NCBI GenBank assembly: GCA_030549335.1
Contig: CM060189.1
Coordinates: 52,236,917-52,300,916, forward strand
Length of the DNA stretch: 64,000 bases
Origin: Pontederia crassipes
Lineage: Eukaryota; Streptophyta; Magnoliopsida; Commelinales; Pontederiaceae
Direction of reading: 5' to 3'
Shown here: positions 1 to 10,871 of the stretch, in pieces
Layout: each line of letters opens with the position of its first letter
How positions within the stretch are numbered: the stretch's first letter is position 1
Program-made: the position numbers and the translations under genes
Notes under the pieces: generated by a model
Seen by the model: the letters and a program-made list of their open reading frames with translations, nothing else
Told to the model about the DNA's origin: nothing
Databases searched by the model: none

Positions 1-624
1 CCCTATGCGAGTGTGGTCAGCAGCTTGATGTACGCTATGATGTGTACTCGGTCGGACATATGTTTTGCCATGGGTGTAGTTAGTCGATGTCAAACTAATC
101 TAGGACGCCAACACTGGAAGGCGGTGAAGAGAATCATGAGATACCTCAAGGGTACTGCAAATCTTGCACTGTGCTATCATGAAGGAAGTTTACAACTTAC
201 TGGATTCACCGATGTCAATTGGGCTGGTGACGTTGATGAACAAAATCCACCTCGGATATGCTTTCTTGCTCAGCAATGGTGATGTTACTTGGAGTAGTAA
301 GAAACAAGATTGTATGACACTGTCCAGAATTCATAGTTCGTTCAGTGGCAGTATAAGAAGTCTTATGGCTTAAAAGATTCCTTCAAAACATGAGGATTTC
401 TGAGAATGCAATGAAGAAGATGATCCCTTCACTGTGACAATAAAGAAGCCATTACTTATGTGAAGGATGAGAAATACCATTGTAAAAGAAAGTATATTGG
501 CACGAAGTACAAATTTGTACGAAATCAAAAAGTCAAAGAGGAGATCTCAGTTGAGTACATATCAACGCACAATATCCTTGCAATTTTTAGACATGTAAAT
601 GCCTTAAAGCTGGGTAGATTATAA
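1..624 (+). pseudogene. Copia retrotransposon pol, C-terminal RT/RNase H remnant
   Basis: Decayed end of a Ty1/Copia polyprotein whose 5' part lies outside the window. Positions 13-282 read the conserved stretch SLMYAMMCTRSDICFAMGVV, then the HW..VKRIMRYLKGT block that joins reverse transcriptase to RNase H. A frameshift near 250 moves the reading into SNGDVTWSSKKQDCMTLS, the usual Copia RNase H motif. Further shifted pieces (DNKEAITYVKDEKYH, YISTHNILA) end at the TAA at 622-624. The order and motifs match Copia elements; the frameshifts show it is dead. Its own 3' LTR follows at 1636. Confidence 0.9.
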
Positions 625-1635
625 ATGTAATGATGTACTTAAAATTTTCAATGAATAAAAGATTATTTTTTCTTTGTTAAATTCATTGTTGTGAAGTTTT
701 GTTATGCATGTGAAAAATATGTTAATCAGGCTTAGATTTGTTCACTCACACGAACAAATATTTTCGACGCTCACGAGGACAGCGAGCGAAATGAACCATG
801 TGAGTCATGGTGTGATTATTAAAACATGAGTTTTAGTAACTCAATGTCATCTGATGAAGAGAGAGAGAGAGGGGCCAGATACGAGATTCAAATTTGGCGC
901 TATAAAATAGCGAGCAATTTGAAAACTCGAGTCAGGTGCTAAGAGATAGCGACTGAACCTAAGTTTGTGCAATGTATAATTAAACAGAGCTAGACATATG
1001 ATCCTTTAGTGGGAATCTCCACCGTAGTATTTGTGTTTAGTACCAAGTATGCAAAGTCTCCCTAAAGAAACATGATGAATTGATTAGTTTGATAGATCAT
1101 GGTGTGAATCATCTGTCATCTGCACGTGCCCTTAGACTCTTGACTATATCTTAAGGAAAGGAATTATTGTTTGCTACTTTAGTGAGGTACTTAAATATGA
1201 AAAGTAAAGTAGCCTGTCGAGCCACGTCTAAGAAAGCAGCTAATTCACTACTAAAAGACATGAGGGTGAGAGAAAGAACGGTTATGACCTGCATGAAGTT
1301 TTCACGTACAATTGGCCAACTATTTTCTTATGTTGAAAATAGTGTATGTAAAAGACAGTTGCCGCGGAGCAAGACATGCATTGTCTTGGTTATGTTGCAA
1401 GACAAATATATGGCATAACGAGTTACATTATTTGAGCATTTGTTGGCTCATGTGTGAGCTGTCATGAATTTTTAACGGGCATGATATACGCTCTAGAGAT
1501 AGTTGAGCGATTGAGCCTTAACATGTATCTTTTTAGCTTCTATAAAAAAGCGTGCTTGTACTCGTGGGTCGCACGGCATATTTACCAATTTTGCATCAAT
1601 GAAAGTACAATGCCCAATGTGGACAAGTGAGAGAT
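625..1635 (+). other. 3' untranslated internal part of the Copia element
   Basis: About 1 kb between the pol stop codon and the LTR. It holds no convincing gene. Its last bases (ggacaagtgagagat, 1621-1635) look like the polypurine tract that precedes Copia 3' LTRs. The 83-codon ORF at 1167-1418 resembles nothing I know. Confidence 0.55.
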
Positions 1636-2029
1636 TGTTGGATAATGCTCGCATGGGCATTACCGCACGATGCGCGCGGACCACGCGACATGCGCGACTG
1701 ACGTTTGCGCTGCGAGAAACGTGGGTTGAGGTGACACGTCATCACGATGGACGCGCGTGATATGTTCTGTCTAACTTCTCGCCCAAGTCTTCCTCCCCTA
1801 TAAAAGGGGACCCAAAGTAGAGGTCCCAAACACGCTTTCGAGAGGTTCTTCCAGAGGCACTTGTGCTGTGACAAAGAGTTTCATTCCCTAGAGATTCAGT
1901 TCCTAATCCCGAGGCAAGTGTGTTCGTCAAGAGTTCGTGAAAAAAGTCCCGACGATTCGTTTCCGCTGCAAGAGGTATTCCGCAACCTCTAGAATTTATA
2001 TTTGTTATAAATTCCAATAAAGTTTTACA
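1636..2029 (+). mobile_element. Copia 3' LTR
   Basis: Starts TGTTGGATAATG directly after the polypurine tract. A TATA box (TATAAAAG, 1799) and an AATAAA-like signal (2016-2022) lie in promoter and polyadenylation order. The right boundary is uncertain: an end in TACA at 2029 or at TTCCA (2016) are both possible, because the sequence from about 2021 already matches the neighbouring decayed LTR. No target duplication can be tested since the 5' end is outside the window. Confidence 0.75.
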
Positions 2030-4330
2030 TTACATAAAATAACTTTATCTTTTATATAGATACAAATTAATAATTCATAGAACCAACTCCCTTGGTATCC
2101 TAATAAAAGGACACGTACAAATTCCCTCATTACTTTAGCATAAAAAATATAAACCTTGCTAGATCCCTCGACTAGTATGATCTTGAAAGGCTCTATGAAT
2201 TTGGAAAAAAAATTAGAAATAGTAGAATGAGCAAAAATAGTTTAAGTTGATAACTCATAAGCCATGTGTTACCAACCAATAAATTCAGAGAGACATAAAA
2301 CACACGTGAATATTATAATATCAAAATAAGTATTTTCATAACTTTGTTAATTACATATACAACCTTCTAGTTAATAGCATCACACTCAAATTGCAGCCAT
2401 TTTAAACATATATCAAACATGTGTATACATGCGTAATTTTCTCATATGAATGCACGGATCACCAATTGATCAATTTGTATAGTCGATAGATGGCTTCTAA
2501 AGATGAATCATACGGATTCTAGAGGTGATTTTCATCGTAATTTCTTATGATTTATCACTTAGATATGCACGACACTTGATTCCCTCTTATCCCATCCCAT
2601 ATTTGGAAAACAAAATGATGAATTCAACTATAAAGATGGCTTCCATCATGATTAACGATGTTTGAGGTAGAAATTATACATATTAGGAAGCAATAAATGG
2701 TTTTTAGAGGTAGTTCTCATTGTAATTTCTCACAATGTAGCTCTTAGCTCTGCAAGACACTTTATTCCCTTTTATCTCATCCATATCAAGAAAAAAATGA
2801 TGGATTGAACTTTAGAGGTGACTCCCATCGTCAATACAGTTAAGTCCGAGAGTTCAAGTAAATTCGGTCGAGCGTTCGTGGACTCAAAACATAGTTTGAA
2901 CTCGTAAATTCGTAGAATCAATGTACGATCCAATTTTAGCCATCAAATATTTGATATGTATAAAATAAATATCAAATATATTTGAAAAAGTACATGTCAA
3001 CTATAATAATGAACTATGAAACATCAATTATCTGGAAGTCTATTTTAAAAGTTAATAATTAATTAATAAATTGTTCTTTAAAATCAAATTAAATTTATGC
3101 ATGATCCAAACAAAAAATTACAAACAAAGTAAAACAATCCATCTCAATTTGCAACAATCGAGTAAAATATATATTATTCAAATAAGAAATTAAATAAATT
3201 AGACTATATCACAACTTAATAAAATAGACTATAACTATATTCCACTAACTTTAAATTATAAATAACAGCTATTACTAAATTTTTTTATAAGCTTTGTTAT
3301 TGCTTTAAAAAATATGTATTTGATTAGATGACACTAATATGTCAAAAGAATGATTCAATAGTTTAAATAAAAGAAAAGATTCAAAACAATGTCTCACCTC
3401 CAAGAATATATCTATTTGTGCTCATAATAACTCCAACACATTGTCGATCTTGCCATAGTCAACATCACAACTGATATTACACTCAAAATTTTTTTATTTC
3501 AAGTGTTGCTTAATCTTCTTTTAAACTCAAACTTTACCTTACATACTATACATTCGAAAATGAAGATGTTGCTTCTCCCTAATACCCTATATGGAATGTC
3601 CTCTCAATTTTTTAGGTTATATAACAGGAAAAACCAGGTGAAAATAAGTTCGTCGAATCTACAAATTTATCAATATGATTCTCTCGAATCAACGAGTTTA
3701 TCGATTCTATTCGCGAGTTTACCGATTTTCCGCAAGTTTATCGAGTTTAACCTAGATTGCAAGTCCTTCCCGATATTGTGTGTTACTTAGGCATGGACTC
3801 TTAAACTCGTATGCGTTTACGAGTTAATTCGCGAGTTTAACAGCCTTGCTCATCGTGATCAAAGGACTTAGCTCCAATCACTTTACATGTGTATGCATGA
3901 TAGAGACAGACGCATATGAATTATTCATCATAATAATTATAATTCAAATAGCAGAAGGTAAATCATATCAAATATTCATTCAAAAGAAATATGATTGCAT
4001 TTTAACCATAATATATCATATATGATTTTCAAATACACAATCAATTGATCAATCATTTCAAACATACTTTTCATATGAACTTATGAATAGATAAAGTAGG
4101 AGAAATTAATTTACCTATAGGTGCTGACCAAATATTTTCCTTTTCTTTTCCTATTTTACTCCTCTAAATGTCCTATAACACTGCTAATAATGAAAATATT
4201 ACTACTATGATTTGAATCCTACATATCATACATGAAACATAATATTCACAAAAGTCACATATCATTATTGATCTTATATTTTGCGAGCTTGAGTACTCAA
4301 TAAAGTCAAATTCATATTTTACGAAATTAT
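2021..4330 (-). mobile_element. Decayed gypsy-type LTR, same family as LTR B
   Basis: Read on the minus strand, this stretch follows the order of the LTR at 10872-16702. The end at aagttttacattacataaaat matches the complement of about 16540. The repeated units with GAGCTAAG and CTCATCGTGATC (2450-2830, 3849-3900) match 15800-16090. The block TAATTTACCTATAGG (about 4110) matches 15370. It is cut on the left by the Copia LTR, fades out on the right near 4330, and is split by a hAT element at 2832-3848. Confidence 0.65.
2832..3848. mobile_element. Non-autonomous hAT-type element
   Basis: 1017 bp. The left end CAATACAGTTAAGTCCGAG pairs with the complement of the right end, CAAGGCTGTTAAACTCGCGA, giving imperfect terminal inverted repeats. 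The flanks are an 8-bp duplication with one mismatch: cccatcgt (2824-2831) and ctcatcgt (3849-3856), the size hAT transposases make. Subterminal repeats of the type CGAGTTTA/AAACTCG are clustered at 3640-3845. It encodes no transposase. Removing it restores a unit of the surrounding LTR repeat. Confidence 0.8.
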
Positions 4331-6944
4331 TAATCCAATATTGTCATTCCAACTGTGGTTAGTCTCACACGGGTTGTGTGACTCTTTAAAATTATTCCTA
4401 AAACAGGATTAATTTAATTATGAAGAATACATTTTTGGAGGGAATTGAAACATGAATTTAGCAATTCAAGCAAGAATTGCTTATTTGTCTTTTCTCCCTG
4501 TTGACAAGGAATATTTTTTTAATACCAATTATTGCCCCCTCGTGATTAGTTGAGAATAAACCTAATATTTGACAAGAATTTAAGGAATAAATTCTATTCC
4601 TAAATTTATTTCTAACAACCAAATAACACTTAAAATTTTCAAATTTTATCTCGTTTCTAAAAAAAATCAACATTCAACAGTATTTTTATGTCTAACAAAC
4701 CGAGTGACCTTAACTTTATGATTTATATCGATTAGTAAATAACTCTTATTTTGATACTTTTAATTTTCTTTAAACAAAAATTTCATGCGACGTAACTCAT
4801 CAAATTTTTAGAATTTATAATCTTCTGTATTGTGTACAATAAATTTAATAAGTACTAGTATAATAAGTTTTTTGAATTTATAACCTTAAAAAATTATGTT
4901 TTCATGTTTTAAACAAATTTTCACTAATTTGAATTAAAACTCATGTCTTAGCATATATATCATATTACATATAAATCATAACACGAATGATTATATACCA
5001 ATTAGAGTTTGAGGTATTGCAATTACATAAATAATAATGCATGGGATCAATTGATCGGGAGAGTTACATTTCAAAATAAAGTGGAACTAATATTTCTAGA
5101 GTCGTTAATTTGCGATGAAGAATAATGTTCTTCTATTTATTCCAACGTTCAATTGGTTATTCTTGAATATTGAATTTTCAAAGTCAAAATTTCCAGATGC
5201 TTCATAAATTGGAAAAAAAGAGGATTTAATGGTGCAAGAATTGTTAAATTCTGCCGAACCGTCTTAATGGGTTGGAGACTTGGAGTGGAAGTAATTTGGA
5301 GTTGGATTGAATTTTCAGTTCAAAAATTTATCCATTATTCTTTGGTTCAGTTTTTTAAATAAAAAATTATCTTAAAATCATTTTTAAAACTAAAAATGAC
5401 ACTCTAGTGGGTCATTTTTTTGAGTATTTTTTTTCGAGATCTTACTTTTATATAATTATATTTTAAAATATATATAATAAACTAAAATTAATTTTAAATA
5501 TTTAATTGTATATTAAATATAAAATATATTTCTTAAAATTTTAAAGTTACCAAATTAAAGTTTGATAATGTGATTAAAAAAATGAAATTATGTGCATAAA
5601 TTATTATATCTGTAATAAAAAAATTGATAACTTATGTATTAATTATATAAAAAATCATAAAAAATGGACTCTGCAATTTTTTCGAGGAAAGTCTTAATTT
5701 TAACGGGTCAATTTTAATTTATTAAAAATTTATTTTAAATGATATTCTCACTTTTAATTTTTAATTTTTTTTGAGTGGAACAAAGAAAAAGTAAGTGCGT
5801 CCTTTTTGTTACAAGAGCCAAGCATTTTGCAAGTGATTTGCCGGCCGTGATGAAGTGTCAACTTAGTCACATTAATTATGACATTCACACCTCACATCAC
5901 ATTGGAAAAAGGGTGCATCTTCCTCCCTAGGTCAAGGTCAAAATCCCACACCTCACCCCCACCCAGAAAAGAGGAAGGTGGAATAATTTGTCAGCTTTGT
6001 AATAAAAATTATTTCCTTTTCTTTTTCGTAGGTCCGGGCTCATGAGAAATTTTTTATTTTCGAAATTATTAGTGTCGGAGTAATTCGAAATCAAAAATAA
6101 AATAGTAATAATTTATTTTTTAAGAAAAGTATATGACTCTAAGATTCGAACGCCAAGCTATTAACATTTGTCTACGCTGGAGACTGGCTTAGCTACCAAT
6201 TGGGTCAATCCATTTTAAATAAAAAGTATATTTTCTGAACCAATTAACTGCTAAGATAAAGACAACCACACCGTTTTCATGAGATAGAACATTCCACAAT
6301 ATCACGTTCTGTCATTCGATTGATCCGTCGATTAGATATTGATTCATGAACCAAGTTGCTATCATGATAGATGATCCCGATCGAATCTTTTAATTAGTTT
6401 GGCAATCTTTCTAATATGCCCTTATCTCTCTCCCACGTGAATTCCATCTATTTTATCTTTCATCTTAAATATTATTTTTTATGCTGCCACATTTAATATA
6501 TCACTTTAAATATTTTTTTCTCTTCATTTATTTTGTCCATTATATTATTTTTAATATTTTTTAAGAAGCTTTAATTTATTGTGGTTTTCTTTTGTACCAT
6601 GTATCGATATGTTGCCTTCTTTATTTTCTTCATACTTGCCGTTATTTATTGTGATTTTTTCATGTTATTCTACCAATGGAAAAATTACTAAATACCAAAA
6701 AAAATAACAATGAAGTTATAAAATAATAATTAGCTAAATCGCTATATATATTGTTGAAAAAAATTCTATACATTTTCAAAAAAATATATTATTTTTCATC
6801 AAAAGTTAAAAGAGTATCGTAAAACCAACAATTTTTAATTCATATATAAATTGGTACATATATTTTCTAACTCAATGGTCCAATAGATCTTACTTCATTA
6901 ACTTGCATAGAAAGACATCGCAGAAATAAAATTAAGATGACATT
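4331..6944. other. AT-rich intergenic DNA
   Basis: No gene is visible apart from the SINE-like remnant at 6120-6215. The stretch is dominated by AT-rich runs and short degenerate ORFs. Confidence 0.5.
6120..6215 (-). repeat. tRNA-like SINE remnant
   Basis: On the minus strand a box-A-like segment (ATTGGTAGCTAAGCCAG, complement of about 6184-6200) is followed about 40 bases later by a box-B-like segment (GGCGTTCGAATCTTA, complement of 6141-6155). This spacing fits the internal RNA polymerase III promoter of a tRNA-derived SINE. There is no cloverleaf, so it is not a functional tRNA. Family and ends are unknown. Confidence 0.4.
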
Positions 6945-7675
6945 CACTATAAGAAAATTGTCATTTTTCGACGAACAATTTCCGATGGATAAAAATTCGT
7001 CGCAATTTGCGACGAATTTTTCGATGGTTACGATCGTCAGAAATAAAAATAATAAATTATGTAATTTATTATATTATTATTTTATTTTTTGACGATTAGG
7101 AACATCGATATTTTTGACGGATATTCATCGTGATTTTCGACGGATTTTCCGACAGTTACGACCGTCGGAAATTAAAATAATAAATTATCTAATTTGTTAT
7201 ATTATTTTATTTTTCAACGATTAGGAACATCAATATTTCTGACGGATATCCATCTGTCGTAATTTCCGAAAGAATTTTCGATGGTTACGACCGTCGAAAA
7301 TTAAAATAATAAATTATGTAATTTATTATATTATTATTTTATTTTTTGACGATTAGGAACGTTGATATTTCCGACGGATATCCATTCGTCGCAAAATTCG
7401 TCGCAATTTTCGACGGTCGTAACCGTCAGTAAATGTATAATAATATAATATCATGAGTATTTATTAATATAATTAGCGACAGTCCAAACCGTCGCAATTT
7501 TCGACAGTTCTGACTGTCGGTAATAATTAATGACTATTCGGTAAAATAAAAAAATATTATATATAACTAAATATATTATTTTATTTTTATAATTAAATAA
7601 TTTTCGACGATCACAACCGTCGGTAATTAAAATTTCGTTATCCCGTGTTTTTTTTCGTTTTCCCACTTTCCACCA

Positions 7676-7728
<53 letters not shown>
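7676..7728. repeat. (AT)n microsatellite
   Basis: Two runs of alternating AT separated by one break, inside the CACTA element. Confidence 0.95.
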
Positions 7729-7736
7729 CATACCCT

Positions 7737-8105
7737 CCTCTTCTCTCTCCCTCGTCTCCTCTCTCTCTCTCCCTCTCCCTCTCCCTCTCCCTCTTCCTCT
7801 CCCGGCCGGCTCGCCTCTGACCGGACGTCAAGTCGGCGACCCTCTCCCGCCGGCGTCTCTCTCTCCGGCTCGGACCTCCCCAGTGGCTGGATCCGGCTGC
7901 GGGGGTTCGGATGGCCAGATTCGTCCGCTGGCCATCGGATCTGGCCGTAGCCGGACGGCTGGCGGCCGGATCCGACCTCGGCCGGCTGGCAGTCGGACCC
8001 GGCCGCTTGACCGTTGGCGGCCGGATTCGACCGCTGGCCGCTGGCATTGGCCGCTTGGCCGTCGAATCTGGCCACCTGGCGGTCGAATCTGGCCGTCGAC
8101 CGACT
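7737..8105. repeat. CT-rich tract followed by a GC-rich minisatellite-like island
   Basis: A run of CTCCCT units (7737-7800) leads into about 300 bases rich in degenerate units around GGCCGGATTCGACCGCTGG. The block is far more GC-rich than the rest of the CACTA element. Open frames run through it on both strands, up to 254 codons, because stop codons are rare in such sequence. They look like repeat artefacts rather than a protein. Confidence 0.7.
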
Positions 8106-8382
8106 AATTTTTTTATAATATAAAATATTTTTGTGACGGTTTTGACCATCAAAGTTTCGACGGTTTCATCGACCGTTGCAAACATCGGCGGCTGTGACCG
8201 TCGGAAATCCATCAAAATTTCTTGTGCTTCTTTCCCAACCGTCGGAAATTAATTTGCGATGACCATTTTTCGGACGAATCGAATCCGTTGAAAAAATCGT
8301 CGAAAATGACATTTCTGACAATTTTCGGAGAAATTACAGACGGTTTCGACCGTATGTAATTGCCATATTACTTGTAGTGATT

Positions 8383-8792
8383 ATTGTCGATAGAACATTA
8401 TACAACGAGGAATATATCTAATTATTTAATAAGAAAACTCACCTAGTTAGGGTATTTTATTAAGACCAAATTCAATGCATCATGCTTAGAAGAAAATTCA
8501 TTATCGTTAGGCATTAAAAATAAAACCAATTTTATTATTCAGGAAAAAAATTGCCGATGACATAAAAATAGTAGTAACATTTCACTATAAGTAAACTATT
8601 CAAATAACGTAGTGGTGCTTATGCAAACAAAAAAAATGAATTACAAAATTTTACAGTAAATAATCTTAAATAAATGGAGTTATATTTCTTTAACTTATTC
8701 TAATGGCAAAAGGTGCGGACATCAGATGAAAAAAAAAGAGGAACGTGAGATTAAAGAAGAGAGAGAGAGATGAAGAAGAAGAAGGATATAAA
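8383..8792. other. Intergenic spacer
   Basis: AT-rich spacer between the CACTA and foldback elements, ending in a GA-rich stretch. No gene seen. Confidence 0.5.
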
Positions 8793-10330
8793 GGGGGCAC
8801 CCTGCTCCCAAAATATCCACCATCAGATGGTCGATCAACGACTCATAACGCGCACGTGTTTACAGTCGTTTGATGGTCAATTGACGGTTCATCTCGACCA
8901 TTTTTTGACCAATATGTTTCTTCCCTCTAATCCCTAATGCACACTTCTCCACCCACTTTTCGTCCTTGCATTCTCTCGCCTCGCCCACCGCCGACCTCAT
9001 AGGAGATCCACGACCTCCTCGCCGACGCTCGACCCTCCGATCTCGCCCGACGCTCGACCTCTTTGCCCGACGGCCCAATCTCGCCCGGTGACGCTCCGAT
9101 CTCATCATAGTCGCTGCTGAACCACCTCGTCCCATCATCGCCAATTGCTCATGTCGTTCGTCGCCACCGCCCGACGAGATCGCTCACTCGTCGATGCTCC
9201 GATCTCGGTCGATGCCCGCTCTCTCGCTGATGCTCGACCTCCTCGCCGATGCAAGATCGCGCCCCACGTTCCCTCTCTCGCCAATGTCCTCTCTATCGAC
9301 ACACCCGCTCCCTCGCCCGACGCCCGCTTTCTCACTGACGATCAACCTCCTCGCCGATGCCCGATGCCGACGCTCTGATCTCGCTTGCCCCGCCTACGCC
9401 ATATGTTCGCCGTCACTTCCCGCCTTCGCAAGTCCCCTGTTATTTTTTTTCGATCTAAGCCTTTTGTGTCATGCCCTAAAACTCTCTGCATTGATAGTAG
9501 GTTGCTGCCCTGACATAAAACACCCGGACGCTCTGAACGCCTTGATGTTGTCCTCCTTTTTTTCCTGTGATTAGCATTTCCTCCTCCCTTAGTGCAATTT
9601 GTATTAATTTTGAGTTAGAATGAAATTATTTTTATATGAATTTTGTTGTGAATTTTGAGCATTAATTGTGAAACTGTGAAATGTTAATTGAGCATTAGCA
9701 TTTTTCGAGAATAATGTTAAAATGTTCTATTGAGTGGGCGAGGCGGCGTTAACGATGAGTGGGCGATGAGGTTGAGCGTCGAGTGGGCGAGGGGATAGCG
9801 ACGAGTGGGCAAGGAGGTCGAGCGACGAATGAGCGAGGGAGCGAATGGGAGGCTTCAGCGGCAGCTGTGACGAACGAGAGGGTTCAGCGGCGGTGGCGGC
9901 GAATGAGAGGCTATAGTGGCGGCGGTGACGAGATCGGAGCGTCAGTGAGAGAGCGTCGTCGATATCAGAGCATCGTGCGAGGAGGTCCAACTTCAGGCAA
10001 GATCGGGCCGTCGGACGAGGTGGTCGAGTGTCACGGTGATGAGATCGGGCCGTCGGGCGAGAAGGTCGAGCATCGAAGGTGATAAGATCGGGCCGTCGGG
10101 CGAGGAGGTCGAGCGTCGGGCGAGATATGAGCGTCGGTCATCGGCGAGGAGGTTGCGGATCATTCTTTGAGTTTGGCGGCAGGCAAGGAGAGAGAATACG
10201 AGGACGAAAAGTCAGTGGGGGAGCGTGCGTTGGTTAGGGGGTTCGAACATCAAACGGCTGTAAACACGTGCGCGTTATGAGTCATCGATCGACCATCCAA
10301 TGGTGGATATTTTGGGAGCAAGGTGCTCCC
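8793..10330. mobile_element. Foldback-type element with long GC-rich inverted arms
   Basis: The left end (GGGGGCACCCTGCTCCCAAA from 8793) and the complement of the right end (GGGAGCACCTTGCTCCCAAA, ending 10330) pair over roughly 90 bases, including CATAACGCGCACGTGTTTAC. Pairing continues more loosely through ACTTTTCGTCC and a GC-rich minisatellite (units near CGACCTCCTCGCCGACGCTC) for about 580 bases per arm. An AT-rich loop lies at about 9560-9720. No transposase and no clear target duplication were found, so a Mutator-like or foldback class is a guess. Confidence 0.7.
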
Positions 10331-10871
10331 AACTCAAGTTGGGAGCATGATGCATGCATTTTATAACATATAATAAGACTTGCATTTAGACTTATTTCGT
10401 GTAAATTGCTCATAGCATGCATCTTTGTCTACATTTATTCGTATGAATTCTTTGAAGCAACCCTCTACCTTGAGTTGGCTGATGTTGCAGGAATTATGGA
10501 TAAAAATGGTGGAAGAATGAAAAAAAAAGATGAATAACTCAAAACGGAGTACAAATAGCTTCTGGAAATATGAATCAACCTTTTTCACGGGCCGTTATGA
10601 ATTTATAACGGCCGTGAGACATTCGCTCACGCCCCGCACTCCGTCGTTCATGACACTCACAGGAGAAGATGCAGAGAAGAAACAAATCTCAGAGCTGTGA
10701 AACATATCTCACGGGCCGTGAGACACAAACTCACGTTTCCAATGCCCGACTTCACGACTCTGGCAAAAGCAGAAGAGATATTTCACGGGTCGTGAAGCAC
10801 CCCTCACGACCGTGAAGACTGAACCTCACGGATCATGCAGAACTCACGGCTCCTGCAGCAACCAGATCTTC

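Larger units (their letters stand above)
6945..8379. mobile_element. Non-autonomous CACTA (En/Spm) element
   Basis: 1435 bp. It begins CACTATAAGAAAA and ends CTTGTAGTG, whose complement is CACTACAAG. The flanks are the 3-bp duplication ATT (6942-6944 and 8380-8382), typical of CACTA elements. Subterminal regions carry many copies of a 10-20 base motif around TTTCGACGGTTACGACCGTCG in both orientations, which is where the transposase would bind. No transposase is encoded; the middle holds an AT microsatellite and a GC-rich island. Confidence 0.92.

Noticed and set aside
6141-6200. tRNA gene
   Set aside because: Box A and box B-like motifs are present but no acceptor stem or cloverleaf can be formed.
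7451-8215. 254-codon minus-strand ORF
   Set aside because: It runs through the CT-rich and GC-rich repeats of the CACTA element and consists of low-complexity stretches; open frames exist on both strands for the same reason.
9194-10082. ORFs of 94-126 codons in the foldback element
   Set aside because: They are translations of the GC-rich minisatellite arms.
8784-10339. 9-bp Mutator-type duplication around the foldback element
   Set aside because: The left flank ggatataaa and right flank aactcaagt do not match.
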